Positions 7,648 through 16,184 of a stretch of 44,352 bases of DNA are shown here, piece after piece. Source of the DNA: Eubacterium ramulus ATCC 29099. Lineage in GTDB: Bacteria > Bacillota > Clostridia > Lachnospirales > Lachnospiraceae. The notes beneath the pieces were generated by a model. The model had not been told where the DNA came from. It saw only the letters and a list, made by a program, of their open reading frames with translations, and made no database searches. How positions within the stretch are numbered: the first letter of the stretch is position 1; the number at the start of each line of letters is the position of its first letter. A program made the translations under genes and the position numbers. Location of the stretch: contig NZ_KI271134.1 of the NCBI RefSeq assembly GCF_000469345.1, positions 53,698 through 98,049 of the forward strand. Direction: 5' to 3'.

Positions 7648-7661
7648 AATGTCCGCTTTAC
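7648..7661 (+). repeat. 14-bp remnant of repeat R1
   Basis: AATGTCCGCTTTAC is identical to the 3' end of R1 at 137-150 and 22531-22544. It lies between the S-component stop codon and its terminator. Confidence 0.5.
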
Positions 7662-7666
7662 CGGAT

Positions 7667-7702
7667 ATATGCCCTTTCGAGAAGAAAGGGCATATTTTTT
7701 GA
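7667..7702 (+). terminator. Rho-independent terminator
   Basis: The perfect stem ATATGCCCTTTC/GAAAGGGCATAT has a 5-nt loop and is followed by TTTTTT. Confidence 0.92.
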
Positions 7703-7784
7703 AAGAAAAAATACGTTTCGTGTTGCGCGGGCAAGGTTAAGTATGTATAATTACTAAAAGGTAATCAGGGAAAGGTGTGTATTT

Positions 7785-8519
7785 ATGAAAAACGAAATTC
7801 AGATTGATTTACAGCCTGTGCAGACAAGAAGGGCGAGTGAAGAAATATATAATCAGATCCGGCAGTTGATCCTGGATGGAGAAATTCATCCGGGGGAGCG
7901 GCTTCCGTCTGAGCGAAAGATGATGGATATGATGCATCGCAGTCGGCCGACGATCCGGGAGGCTATGCGTATGCTGGAGCGGGAAGGTTATATTAAGATT
8001 TATTCCGGCAGCAGCGGAGCGGTGGTGCAGGAGATTAATGTGGATAATGCGGTGCAGTCTCTTGAGACGATCATCCAGATGAAGCATATGAAGATTGAGG
8101 AGATTTTGGAATTTCGTCGTCTGACGGAGTGTGAGGCGGCAAGACTTGCTTCTGAGCGTCGTACTGCAGAAGATCTGGAGAAGATGAAAGAGATTCTGCA
8201 GCGTTCCGAGAATGTTCTTGGGGAGTCGGACGCATTCATTGCCTGTGATCTGGAGTTTCATCTGGCATTGGCAGATGCATCCCATAACGCAATGTATTCC
8301 ATTATGATGCAGGTGTGCAGAAATGTGATCGGAGAATCTTTATCCGATATCCTGATAAAAGGCACAGAGGCAGAACAGAAGATGCGTTACCAGAGAATTC
8401 TGGATGTACATAAGGAGACGTATATCGCCATCAAGAATCAGCATGGCGCAGAGGCAGCCCGTCTGCTGACGATACATCTGACAAATGCAGAATCTGATTT
8501 TGTGGGAAGGAAGTACTGA
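7785..8519 (+). CDS. GntR-family (FadR/FCD) transcriptional regulator, likely repressor of the etf-lactate dehydrogenase operon
   Basis: The 244-aa protein has an N-terminal GntR winged helix at about 15-82 (EIYNQIRQLILDGEIHPGERLPSER, here only named by its ends; then PTIREAMRMLEREG). An FCD ligand domain at about 100-230 carries the metal residues of the family (CDLEFHLALADASHN and a late HKETYIAI/HLTNAE). FCD regulators sense carboxylic acids such as lactate, gluconate or acyl-CoA. It stands just before the lactate dehydrogenase operon with its own terminator (8567) between them. A matching palindrome CTGGT-AAG-ACCAG lies at 8670 just after the operon's promoter. I infer that it is LldR/LctA-like and lactate-responsive. 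Confidence 0.87.
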   Translation: MKNEIQIDLQPVQTRRASEEIYNQIRQLILDGEIHPGERLPSERKMMDMMHRSRPTIREAMRMLEREGYIKIYSGSSGAVVQEINVDNAVQSLETIIQMKHMKIEEILEFRRLTECEAARLASERRTAEDLEKMKEILQRSENVLGESDAFIACDLEFHLALADASHNAMYSIMMQVCRNVIGESLSDILIKGTEAEQKMRYQRILDVHKETYIAIKNQHGAEAARLLTIHLTNAESDFVGRKY

Positions 8520-8566
8520 TTAGATAGAAAATTAGTAGAATAAGTCAAAAAGTAAATATGATAAGG

Positions 8567-8619
8567 AGAGAAGCATTGATTCTGGCAGAACTGTCAGTTT
8601 TGTTGCTTCTCTATTTTTG
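8567..8619 (+). terminator. Rho-independent terminator
   Basis: The stem AGAGAAGCA/TGCTTCTCT has a long partly paired loop and is followed by ATTTTTGT. It separates the regulator from the etf operon. Confidence 0.8.
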
Positions 8620-8630
8620 TGCAAAAGAAG

Positions 8631-8682
8631 TTGTATTTCTCAGCAAACAGTTCTATAATAGCTATATAACTGGTAAGACCAG
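8631..8682 (+). promoter_or_regulatory. Promoter with GntR/FCD-type operator for the etf operon
   Basis: TTGTAT (8631-8636), a 17-bp spacer and TATAAT (8654-8659) form a good sigma-A promoter. The perfect palindrome CTGGT-AAG-ACCAG (8670-8682) covers the expected start of transcription. Its TGGT-N3-ACCA core is the known operator form of FadR/LldR-type GntR proteins, one of which is encoded immediately upstream. Confidence 0.75.
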
Positions 8683-8805
8683 ACAAAAGGAATCAACACA
8701 GAAATAAAGTGCTGCAAAAGTGAGAAATTTTTGAACTACTGTGAAAAACAGTTTCAGCATCTGTCAAGATGATAAGAGGAAATGTTGGTTGAGAGGAGAA
8801 GAAGA

Positions 8806-9594
8806 ATGAAGATCGTTGTGTGTATCAAACAGGTTCCGGGTACCAGTCAGGTAGAGATCGATCCGGAAACAGGTGTATTAAAACGTGATGGTGCAGCAGC
8901 CAAGATCAATCCGTATGATCTGTATGCATTAGAGACTGCGATGCGTCTGAAAGAGCGCTGCGGGGGAACCGTAACCGCAGTAACGATGGGGCCGCCACAG
9001 GCTGAGGCGATGATGAAAGAAGCTTATATGATGGGCGTGGATCAGGCGTATGTATTTACAGACCGTACTTTCGCAGGTGCGGACGTGCTGGCAACCTCCT
9101 ATACACTGGCTCAGGGAATTACATCCATTTGTGATTATGACATGATCATTTGTGGAAAGCAGACTACGGACGGTGACACTGCTCAGGTAGGACCTGCCAT
9201 GGCAGAGTACCTTGGAATCCCATGTGCAGCATGGGTTGGTGAAATCACTGATGTAGATGAAGATTTTGTTACTGTCGGACAGGATTTCGTCAATGTACGT
9301 CAGCTGGCAAAAATGAAATTGCCATGTCTGATCACTGTGGAAAAAGATATTTACACTCCGCGACTTCCGTCCTATCGCCTGAAAGCAGCAACGAAGGATC
9401 GCAAAGTTGAGATGATCACGTTTGCAGACTTTAAGGATCAGGATGTGACACATTATGGATTGAAAGGATCTGCCACTTCCGTAGAACGCATTTTCCCGCC
9501 GGAAAGCCACGATGGGCAGATTTTTATGAAAGGATCTGCCGAGCAGACAGCCGGTGAACTGGCAGATATTTTTGCAGAGAGAAAATACATATAA
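8806..9594 (+). CDS. etfB: Electron transfer flavoprotein beta subunit (lactate dehydrogenase-associated, LctB-like)
   Basis: The 262-aa protein begins MKIVVCIKQVPGT and keeps the beta-Etf signature: NPYDLYALE, VTMGPPQAE, then CGKQTTDGDTAQVGP in the nucleotide site. It has the length of the family. ATG 8806 follows GAGAGGAGAAG. It is the first gene of an operon with a ferredoxin-fused alpha subunit and a FAD dehydrogenase. In Acetobacterium woodii this set (LctBCD) forms an electron-bifurcating lactate dehydrogenase that couples lactate oxidation with NAD+ to oxidation of reduced ferredoxin. The same job is inferred here. Confidence 0.92.
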   Translation: MKIVVCIKQVPGTSQVEIDPETGVLKRDGAAAKINPYDLYALETAMRLKERCGGTVTAVTMGPPQAEAMMKEAYMMGVDQAYVFTDRTFAGADVLATSYTLAQGITSICDYDMIICGKQTTDGDTAQVGPAMAEYLGIPCAAWVGEITDVDEDFVTVGQDFVNVRQLAKMKLPCLITVEKDIYTPRLPSYRLKAATKDRKVEMITFADFKDQDVTHYGLKGSATSVERIFPPESHDGQIFMKGSAEQTAGELADIFAERKYI

Positions 9595-9685
9595 TTGTTC
9601 AGGCAGAAGCGAAAAATTTGTTATTGCTCATCACTTGCAGAAGTGGGAGCATGTCACGATGTATTCTCGGAAACGGAGGAAAAAG

Positions 9686-10876
9686 ATGGCAACATTAAAT
9701 TTTAACCAGGAGCAGTGCATCCTTTGCGGGCAGTGTGTAGAAAAATGTCCCTTCGGAGCATTGGAGATCCTAGACAATAAGATAGAAATCAATGCATCCT
9801 GTAAGATGTGTAAACTGTGCGTGAAATCATGTCCGGTACAGGCAGTTTCGCTGGTAGAGGATGCAGTGAAACAGACAGTGGACAAAGACGCATGGAAGGG
9901 CGTTATGGTTTTTGTAGAGCAGGAGGAGAGCGGTATCCATCCGGTAGCGTTCGAGCTGATCGGAAAAGCGAGAGAGCTTGCTGCAAAGATCAATCATCCG
10001 GTGTATGCGGTGCTGATCGGCGGCGGGCAGGCAAAGGAACAGGCGCAGACGTTGCTGGAGTACGGTGTGGATAAAGTATATGTCTATGCACATGAAGCAT
10101 TGGCACATTTCCGCGGGGATGTGTATACAAACATCATGGAAGATTGCATCAAAACTGTAAAACCGACGGTTGTTCTGGTCGGAGCAACTTCTCTGGGACG
10201 TTCCCTGGCACCGGCCTGTGCCACACGTTTCCGTACCGGTCTGACCGCAGACTGTACGGTACTGGATATGAAAGAAAATACCGATCTGGTGCAGATCCGT
10301 CCGGCGTTTGGCGGAAATATCATGGCACAGATCATTACAACAAATACCAGACCGCAGTTCGCAACCGTTCGTTATAAAGTAATGAATGTTGCAGAAAAAA
10401 CAGAACCGAACGGTGAGGTCGTAACCTGCGAAGTAACTGATGAAATGCTGGAATCCGGTATGGAAGTTATCAGTACAGAAATTGTGGAAAAAATAAAAGG
10501 GATTGAGGAAGAAGATGTGCTGGTTGTTGCAGGCCGTGGTGTGAAAAAACAGGAAGATTTAGGCCTGCTGCAGGAGCTGGCAGATGCCCTTGGCGGACAG
10601 CTGGCAACTACGCGCCCGTTGGTGGAAAAAGGATGGAACGATGTGACAAAGCAGATCGGACTTTCCGGACGTACCGTAAAACCGAAACTGATCATTACCT
10701 GTGGCGTTTCCGGAGCGGTACAGTTTGCCGCAGGTATGGATGGAGCGGAGTGCATCGTAGCCATTAATACCGATACGGAAGCGCCGATCTTCAAGATCGC
10801 AAATTATTGTATTACCGAAGATTTATACCGTGTGGTACCGGCGCTGACAGCAGCAGTGCGGGCAAAACAGCAGTAA
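9686..10876 (+). CDS. etfA: Electron transfer flavoprotein alpha subunit with N-terminal 2[4Fe-4S] ferredoxin domain (LctC-like)
   Basis: The 396-aa protein starts at ATG 9686 after CGGAGGAAAA; the upstream in-frame extension lacks a site. Two ferredoxin cysteine sets are visible, C11/C14/C17 with C21 and C39/C42/C45 with C49. The alpha-Etf domain starts near residue 70. The FAD-binding C-terminal part includes VVAGRGVKKQEDL, TRPLVEKGW, and the classical LSGRTVKPKL and GVSGAVQFAAGM motifs. The ferredoxin fusion is typical of bifurcating lactate-type Etf systems and would feed electrons from the iron-sulphur clusters to flavin. It sits 91 bp after etfB and 15 bp before the dehydrogenase gene. 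Confidence 0.93.
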   Translation: MATLNFNQEQCILCGQCVEKCPFGALEILDNKIEINASCKMCKLCVKSCPVQAVSLVEDAVKQTVDKDAWKGVMVFVEQEESGIHPVAFELIGKARELAAKINHPVYAVLIGGGQAKEQAQTLLEYGVDKVYVYAHEALAHFRGDVYTNIMEDCIKTVKPTVVLVGATSLGRSLAPACATRFRTGLTADCTVLDMKENTDLVQIRPAFGGNIMAQIITTNTRPQFATVRYKVMNVAEKTEPNGEVVTCEVTDEMLESGMEVISTEIVEKIKGIEEEDVLVVAGRGVKKQEDLGLLQELADALGGQLATTRPLVEKGWNDVTKQIGLSGRTVKPKLIITCGVSGAVQFAAGMDGAECIVAINTDTEAPIFKIANYCITEDLYRVVPALTAAVRAKQQ

Positions 10877-10891
10877 AGGGGGATGTCGAAA

Positions 10892-12292
10892 ATGGAATAT
10901 CAGGTAATTACACCGGAAGGTGTGGAATATTTAAAAAGTGTGACAGCCCCGGACCGTGTTTTTTACGGGGACGAGATCGAATATGATTATGCGCATGACG
11001 AGATGCCGGATTTCGGAACCCATGCGCCGGATGTACTGGTGGAAGTTCTGAGCACTGAGGAAGTGTCCAAAGTGATGCGTTATGCCTACGAGCATTGTAT
11101 TCCGGTAACTCCACGGGGAGCCGGAACTGGTCTGTCCGGTGGTGCTGTGCCGATTTACGGAGGCATCCTGCTCTGTACGGAAAAAATGAACAAGATCCTG
11201 GAGTGGGATCTGGATACAATGACGGTTGTCATTGAGCCGGGTGTGCTGGTTATGGAACTGGCAAATGCCGCACAGGAAAAAGGTGTGTTTTATCCGCCGG
11301 AGCCGGGGGAAAAGACAGCTTCCGTTGGTGGAAATGTTATGACAAATGCCGGTGGTATGAAAGCCGTAGGCTATGGCGTTACGAGAAACTATGTGGTTTC
11401 CATGGAATGTGTGATGCCAAACGGTGACGTGATGCAGTTTGGAAGCAACGTAGCGAAAAATACATCCGGATATGATATTAAGGATCTGGTGATCGGTTCC
11501 GAGGGAACCTTATGTATCGCAACAAAACTGCGCATGCGCGTTATCCCGCAGCCGAAAGTATCTTATACCTTACTTGTACCGTATCCTTCACTGGAGCAGT
11601 GTGTGGGAACGGTGCCGAAATTCATCAATTCTGATCTGAATCCGACTGCCATTGAGTATATGCCAAAGTCTCTGCTGGATGAAGCAGCAGAGTATCTGAA
11701 CAAGATCATGCCGCACCGTACGGCAGATTCTTATCTGATCTTGATGTTTGACGGAAGTACCGTGGAAGATGTGGAGCGCAGATGTGATGCAGCAGCACAG
11801 ATTTGTCTGGACAACGGAGCAGAAGACGTGTTCCTGTGCAATACCGATGAGCGAAAAGAAGCAGTATGGACCGTGCGAGGAGCATCTCTTGAAGCACTGA
11901 AAGCATCCACAACGGATATGGATGAATGCGATATCGTTGTCCCGAGAAACCGTATTGCAGATTTCTCCAAATTTGCCGGAACCAAGATGAAAGAGACCGG
12001 GATCCGTATTTCCATCCAGGGTCATGCCGGTGACGGAAACATGCATATCCAGCTGATGCGTGATGATATGGACAAAAAACTGTTCGGGGAGCGCTGCCCG
12101 AAACTGATGGAAGAACTGTATGCACAGGCAAAGATCATGGGTGGTCAGGTGTCCGGTGAGCACGGAATCGGCCACGCCCGTGTCGGCGCACTGGAAACAT
12201 TCATGGGACCGCAGATGATCGCGTTGTATCAGGCGATTAAAAACGCGTTTGATGAGAAGCACATTCTGAATCCGGGTAAGGTCATCCGTTAA
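10892..12292 (+). CDS. FAD-dependent D-2-hydroxyacid dehydrogenase, GlcD type (LctD-like lactate dehydrogenase)
   Basis: The 466-aa protein has a PCMH-type FAD-binding domain at about 35-215 (PRGAGTGLSGGAVP, GEKTASVGGNVMTNAGGMK, GSEGTLCIATKL) and the FAD-oxidase C domain with the substrate and metal motifs QGHAGDGNMH and GEHGIGHAR near the end. I start it at ATG 10892, nine bases after GGGGG; ATG 10883 touches that site. Together with EtfAB it should form an electron-bifurcating lactate dehydrogenase. Glycolate or another 2-hydroxyacid as substrate cannot be excluded from sequence. No lactate permease or racemase gene follows, unlike in A. woodii. Confidence 0.88.
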   Translation: MEYQVITPEGVEYLKSVTAPDRVFYGDEIEYDYAHDEMPDFGTHAPDVLVEVLSTEEVSKVMRYAYEHCIPVTPRGAGTGLSGGAVPIYGGILLCTEKMNKILEWDLDTMTVVIEPGVLVMELANAAQEKGVFYPPEPGEKTASVGGNVMTNAGGMKAVGYGVTRNYVVSMECVMPNGDVMQFGSNVAKNTSGYDIKDLVIGSEGTLCIATKLRMRVIPQPKVSYTLLVPYPSLEQCVGTVPKFINSDLNPTAIEYMPKSLLDEAAEYLNKIMPHRTADSYLILMFDGSTVEDVERRCDAAAQICLDNGAEDVFLCNTDERKEAVWTVRGASLEALKASTTDMDECDIVVPRNRIADFSKFAGTKMKETGIRISIQGHAGDGNMHIQLMRDDMDKKLFGERCPKLMEELYAQAKIMGGQVSGEHGIGHARVGALETFMGPQMIALYQAIKNAFDEKHILNPGKVIR

Positions 12293-12347
12293 GTATGCGG
12301 CATGGCAGCTATGTAAAAAATTGTGTTCGTAAAATTAAAAAGAAATG

Positions 12348-12381
12348 CAGGAATTTCCAATTATGGGGTTCCTGTTTTTTC
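12348..12381 (+). terminator. Rho-independent terminator of the etf operon
   Basis: CAGGAA pairs with TTCCTG around an AT-rich inner stem, and TTTTTT follows directly. Confidence 0.85.
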
Positions 12382-12548
12382 TATTCACGGAAGATTAAAT
12401 GGAACGCATAAAAACCATATTTCAATGATTTGTGTAATATTCATTATGGTAAAATAATACATACGAAATACAGGAGAAAGATGAGTGCAAAAATAAGGTT
12501 TGAAAAAAAGCACCAATCTGACTTTGAGCGGGAGAAGGAGTGACGGAA

Positions 12549-15055
12549 ATGCCAAAAGGGAGAAATCATCTGAACACAATCTACATATCGGAGCGTCTGC
12601 AGGAATGTCTGCGCCCGATTTCGCAGTGTGCGCTGACTACAGTAACTGCGCCGATGGGTTATGGGAAAACCACAGCAGTGAACTGGTATCTGAGCAGACA
12701 GTTGAAGGCAGAACAGGCGGTGCAGGTACGCATCAGCATTTATTCGGATAATCTGCCGATTTTCTGGAAAAGTGTACAGCAGGCCTTTGCATTTGCGGGA
12801 CTGGATTTTCTGGATGGATGTGAATGCCCGGATGATGTGGCATCTGCGGGATTCCTCATAGATACTATCTGTTATGCACTGAGGGGAAGTTCCGTGTATT
12901 ATATTTTCATTGATGATTTTCATCTGCTGACGGATGCGCGGGTGGCAGATTTCCTGTGTGATCTGGCAAATCGTCTGCCGGAGAATGTGCATCTCATCAC
13001 AGCCAGCAGGGGACGGCTGCTGTCAGGGGAAGCAGTGCTGCGTCTGGGTGGAAAACTATGTCAGATTGAAATGGAGAACCTCTGTCTGAATCATACAGAA
13101 CTGTCGGTGTACACCCATCGGTGCGGCATGGAACTGAGTGAACAGCAGATCGACAGGTTGCTACACACCAGTGAGGGATGGTTTTCCGCGGTGTATCTGA
13201 ATCTGTGCGCTTTTTCAAAATACGGACAGCTACCGGATCGGAAATCAGATATTTATGAAATGTTTGCAACTGCAATGATCGATCCGCTGCCGGAAGAATA
13301 CCGGGAGTTTCTGACGGTCATGGGGCTGGCGGATGAGTTTACGCTGGAGATGGCCCGCCGGATTACCGGGTTGGCAGGTGCGGAGGAAATTCTGGTGACA
13401 CTGACGGAGCAGAATGCTTTTGTGACCCGTCTGCCGGATAACCGCAGTTTCCGGTTTCATCATATGATGAAGGAGTGTACAGAACGCGCATTTGCGACAT
13501 TGGAGAAAGGAAAACAGAGGCGCTACCGGAACCGTTACGGAGCATGGTATGAGGCAGAGCACTTGTATCTGCATGCGTTGAAGTTTTACTGGAAAAACCG
13601 GGATTATGATGCAATTCTCCGGGTAATCCAGAATGATGCTGGAATTTTGCTGGCCTCTATGAAACCGGCAGAGGTGTCAGAATTTCTGGAACAGTGTCCG
13701 GAACCGGTGTTGAAGCAGCATCCGCTGGCGCTGCTGGTGCTGATGCGCCGGATGTTTACCTGGCGGCAGATTCCAACGATGATGAAACTGAAAGAATTGC
13801 TGATGGCAGCCATTGCAGAACAGCCGGAGATGACTGCACAGGAGCGAGGCAATCTATTGGGCGAATGTGACCTGATCATGAGTTTCCTGATGTATAACGA
13901 TATCACAAAAATGAGTCAGTTTCACCGCAGCGCAAGTGCCCGGATGTCGCGGCCGGCGATCAGTATCCGCAACGAGGGAGGATGGACGTTTGGCTCACCG
14001 TCTGTATTGATGATGTTTCACCGGACACCGGGAGACCTGGAGAAAGAACTGGTGGAGATGAATGACTGTATGCCGCACTATTACCGGATTACCAATGGGC
14101 ACGGGCAGGGTGCGGAGCGCATTATGAATGCAGAGGCGGAATTTTTGCAGGGTCGCTTTGTGGATGCACAGATCTGCCTGGAAAATACTTATGTGCACAT
14201 TGCGGAAAACGGACAGGAAAATATGGTACTCTGCTGTGATTTCCTGGCGCTTCGTCTGGCGTTGTGTACGGAATTAAGTCTCAGTTACACGATCGCGGAA
14301 CGGCGGAAGGAACTGCTGCGCAGACACAACATCACATGGGTGACACTGTTTGACAGTGTCTGTGCATATTATTATGCGCTGTCCGGACAAATCACACAGA
14401 TACCGGTGCTGTTTCGGGAACATCAGCTGTCCACGGTAAATTTCCTGGCACCGGGAAAACCAATGATGGAGCTGATCGAGAATCAGGTTTATCTGGCGCA
14501 GCAGGAGTATGCGAAAGTTATCGGCAGAAGCGAAGGGCTCCTGGCAGTATGTGAAGCGATGCATTATGCACTGGTGGCATTGCATGTACAGATCCAGACA
14601 GCAGCTGCGTATGAATGTCTGGGAAAACGCACGGAGGCCAGAAACTGTTTGAAACGGCCCTTCAAATTGCTTTGCCGGATCAGTTTTATCTTCCATTTGT
14701 GGAAAATTATGAATATCTGGAAGAACTTCTGCAACGGGAAATACAGACAGCGGATGCGGCAGAGCATGTATTTCTGACGAAGGTTACAGAACTGGGGAAA
14801 AACTGTCAGAAACGATATGGTGCGCTTCGGAAAACGCATATGTTTCCGAAAATCGCTGCCGAGCTGACAGAGCAGGAACAGCGGATCATCGAATTGTTGG
14901 CAGAGCGGCTCAGTAACCGGGAGATTGCAGAGAAACTGTTTTTGTCTGAAGGAACCATAAAACAGTACATTAACCGGATTTACGCCAAACTGCAGATCAG
15001 TGGAGATGTCCGGACAAAACGCAGACAGCTGATCGAATTGCTGACAGCAGAGTGA
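12549..15055 (+). pseudogene. MalT/LuxR-type ATP-dependent regulator, split by a one-base frameshift
   Basis: From ATG 12549 (after AAGGAG) a frame of 742 codons gives a STAND-type ATPase: Walker A APMGYGKTT near residue 36, Walker B YYIFIDDFHLL, an ITASRG sensor motif, then helical repeats. The frame then goes off at about 14636-14640. The sequence continues in another frame to 15055 (KLFETALQIALPDQFYLPF, a tail of helices, then a LuxR helix-turn-helix LTEQEQRIIELLAERLSNRE and GTIKQYINRIYAKL). One missing base in GAGGCCAG (expected GAGGC-N-CAG) restores a single protein of about 835 aa, the usual MalT-like length. It is either a true recent mutation or a sequencing error. Before the shift it probably controlled a neighbouring operon. 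Confidence 0.82.
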
Positions 15056-15102
15056 CCAATCAGGAATGAATTATTAACCTTTCGTTAATATCATTTTGGA
15101 AT

Positions 15103-15150
15103 AATCCATCGTACAGTATTACTACAAAGTAAATGTGCGATGGATTTTTT
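15103..15150 (+). terminator. Rho-independent terminator
   Basis: The stem AATCCATCG/CGATGGATT is followed by TTTTT. Just after it, at about 15161-15195, a second inverted repeat (GCACGA/TCGTGC with inner AGT/ACT) has no T-tract and may be a protein site for the next operon. Confidence 0.75.
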
Positions 15151-15227
15151 GATGTGCACTTGCACGAGAAAAAGTTATTACTTTGTAATCGTGCTTGGCG
15201 AATGTAAATTAAATGGAGGGAGAGGTT

Positions 15228-16184
15228 ATGGAAGAGCGAAACGCAAAAGTATATTCTGATGAGCAGCTTGCGTCAGAACTGAAAAACAAACGTGCAGCAG
15301 GCGGTGGTGCGAAAGCACTGAGCATAGCAGGGGTTATTCTGGTGGTGGCCGGGCTGATGACTACTTTGATCTCTGTGGCGATTTTCGGGGTAATACTCTG
15401 TCTGATTGGAGCACTGGTGATGAACAGTCATGAGAAATCCATGAAACAGCAGATCGGGGATCAACTGGTGCGGGGGTTACTGGAAAGCGTGTTTGAAGAG
15501 GTGGATTATCAGCCGACGGGACATATTTCCGGAAGTGTCATGGATGCGGCAGTGCTGCCGGTAGAATTTCACACCGTGGAAGGCAGTCATGATGTCAAAG
15601 CCGTTTATAAGGGAATGCACATTGAAATGAGCGGTGTGACACTGATTCAGGAAAATGATTATTATAACGACGATGCCGGAATGTGGGAGACCGTCAAAGG
15701 GGAAGCGTTCAAAGGACAGTGGCTGGTCTGCGATTTTGGTCATGAGCTTTCCACAGAACTGCGGGTCGTAGCACGCACCGGGATCAAGCGACTGTTTTCC
15801 GGTTCTGTGGTAAAAACAGACAATGAGGAATTCAATAAAAAGTTTATTATTCAACCGGAAGAAGAACAGAATGTCCGGGATATTCTGACACCGCATATTG
15901 TGGACTGTATTGTGGCAATGTCGTCCGGATATGGTGGGAAAATCTATATGAGTTTTTTGAAAAAAGGACAGCTGCATATTGCAATACAGACGGAGCAGCC
16001 ATTTTTTACACTGAGCAGAGGAAAAATAGAAGTGGAGGAATTGCGTCGGAGGTATCAGAGTGAACTTCGATGGTTTACCGATTTTCTGGATGAATTAATG
16101 TGGGTGGATACCCTCTATCTTGGCCGGGAAAGTTCCGTCTGTGTTCAGTTTGAGCAGGCATCAGAGGAAGAGGAGGAGTTATGA
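15228..16184 (+). CDS. DUF3137-family membrane protein
   Basis: The 318-aa protein has two close membrane helices at about residues 28-67 (ALSIAGVILVVAGLMTTLI and VAIFGVILCLIGALVM), then a soluble domain of about 240 residues. The region ISGSVMDAAVLP...YKGMHIEMSGVTL and the following GQWLVCDFG fit DUF3137, whose function is unknown. ATG 15228 follows GGAGGGAGAGG. The last codons overlap the start of the following lipoprotein gene (ATGATG overlap), so the two are coupled and probably act together at the membrane. The C-terminus is a short acidic run (EEEEEL). Confidence 0.72.
   Translation: MEERNAKVYSDEQLASELKNKRAAGGGAKALSIAGVILVVAGLMTTLISVAIFGVILCLIGALVMNSHEKSMKQQIGDQLVRGLLESVFEEVDYQPTGHISGSVMDAAVLPVEFHTVEGSHDVKAVYKGMHIEMSGVTLIQENDYYNDDAGMWETVKGEAFKGQWLVCDFGHELSTELRVVARTGIKRLFSGSVVKTDNEEFNKKFIIQPEEEQNVRDILTPHIVDCIVAMSSGYGGKIYMSFLKKGQLHIAIQTEQPFFTLSRGKIEVEELRRRYQSELRWFTDFLDELMWVDTLYLGRESSVCVQFEQASEEEEEL

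Noticed and set aside
11588-12262. Long minus-strand frames over the lactate dehydrogenase gene
   Set aside because: They are opposite-strand shadows of a well-supported gene with conserved FAD motifs and have no starts with ribosome sites.
14636-14640. Programmed frameshift in the LuxR-type regulator
   Set aside because: No slippery heptamer or stimulating hairpin is seen at the shift, so a plain one-base loss is simpler.
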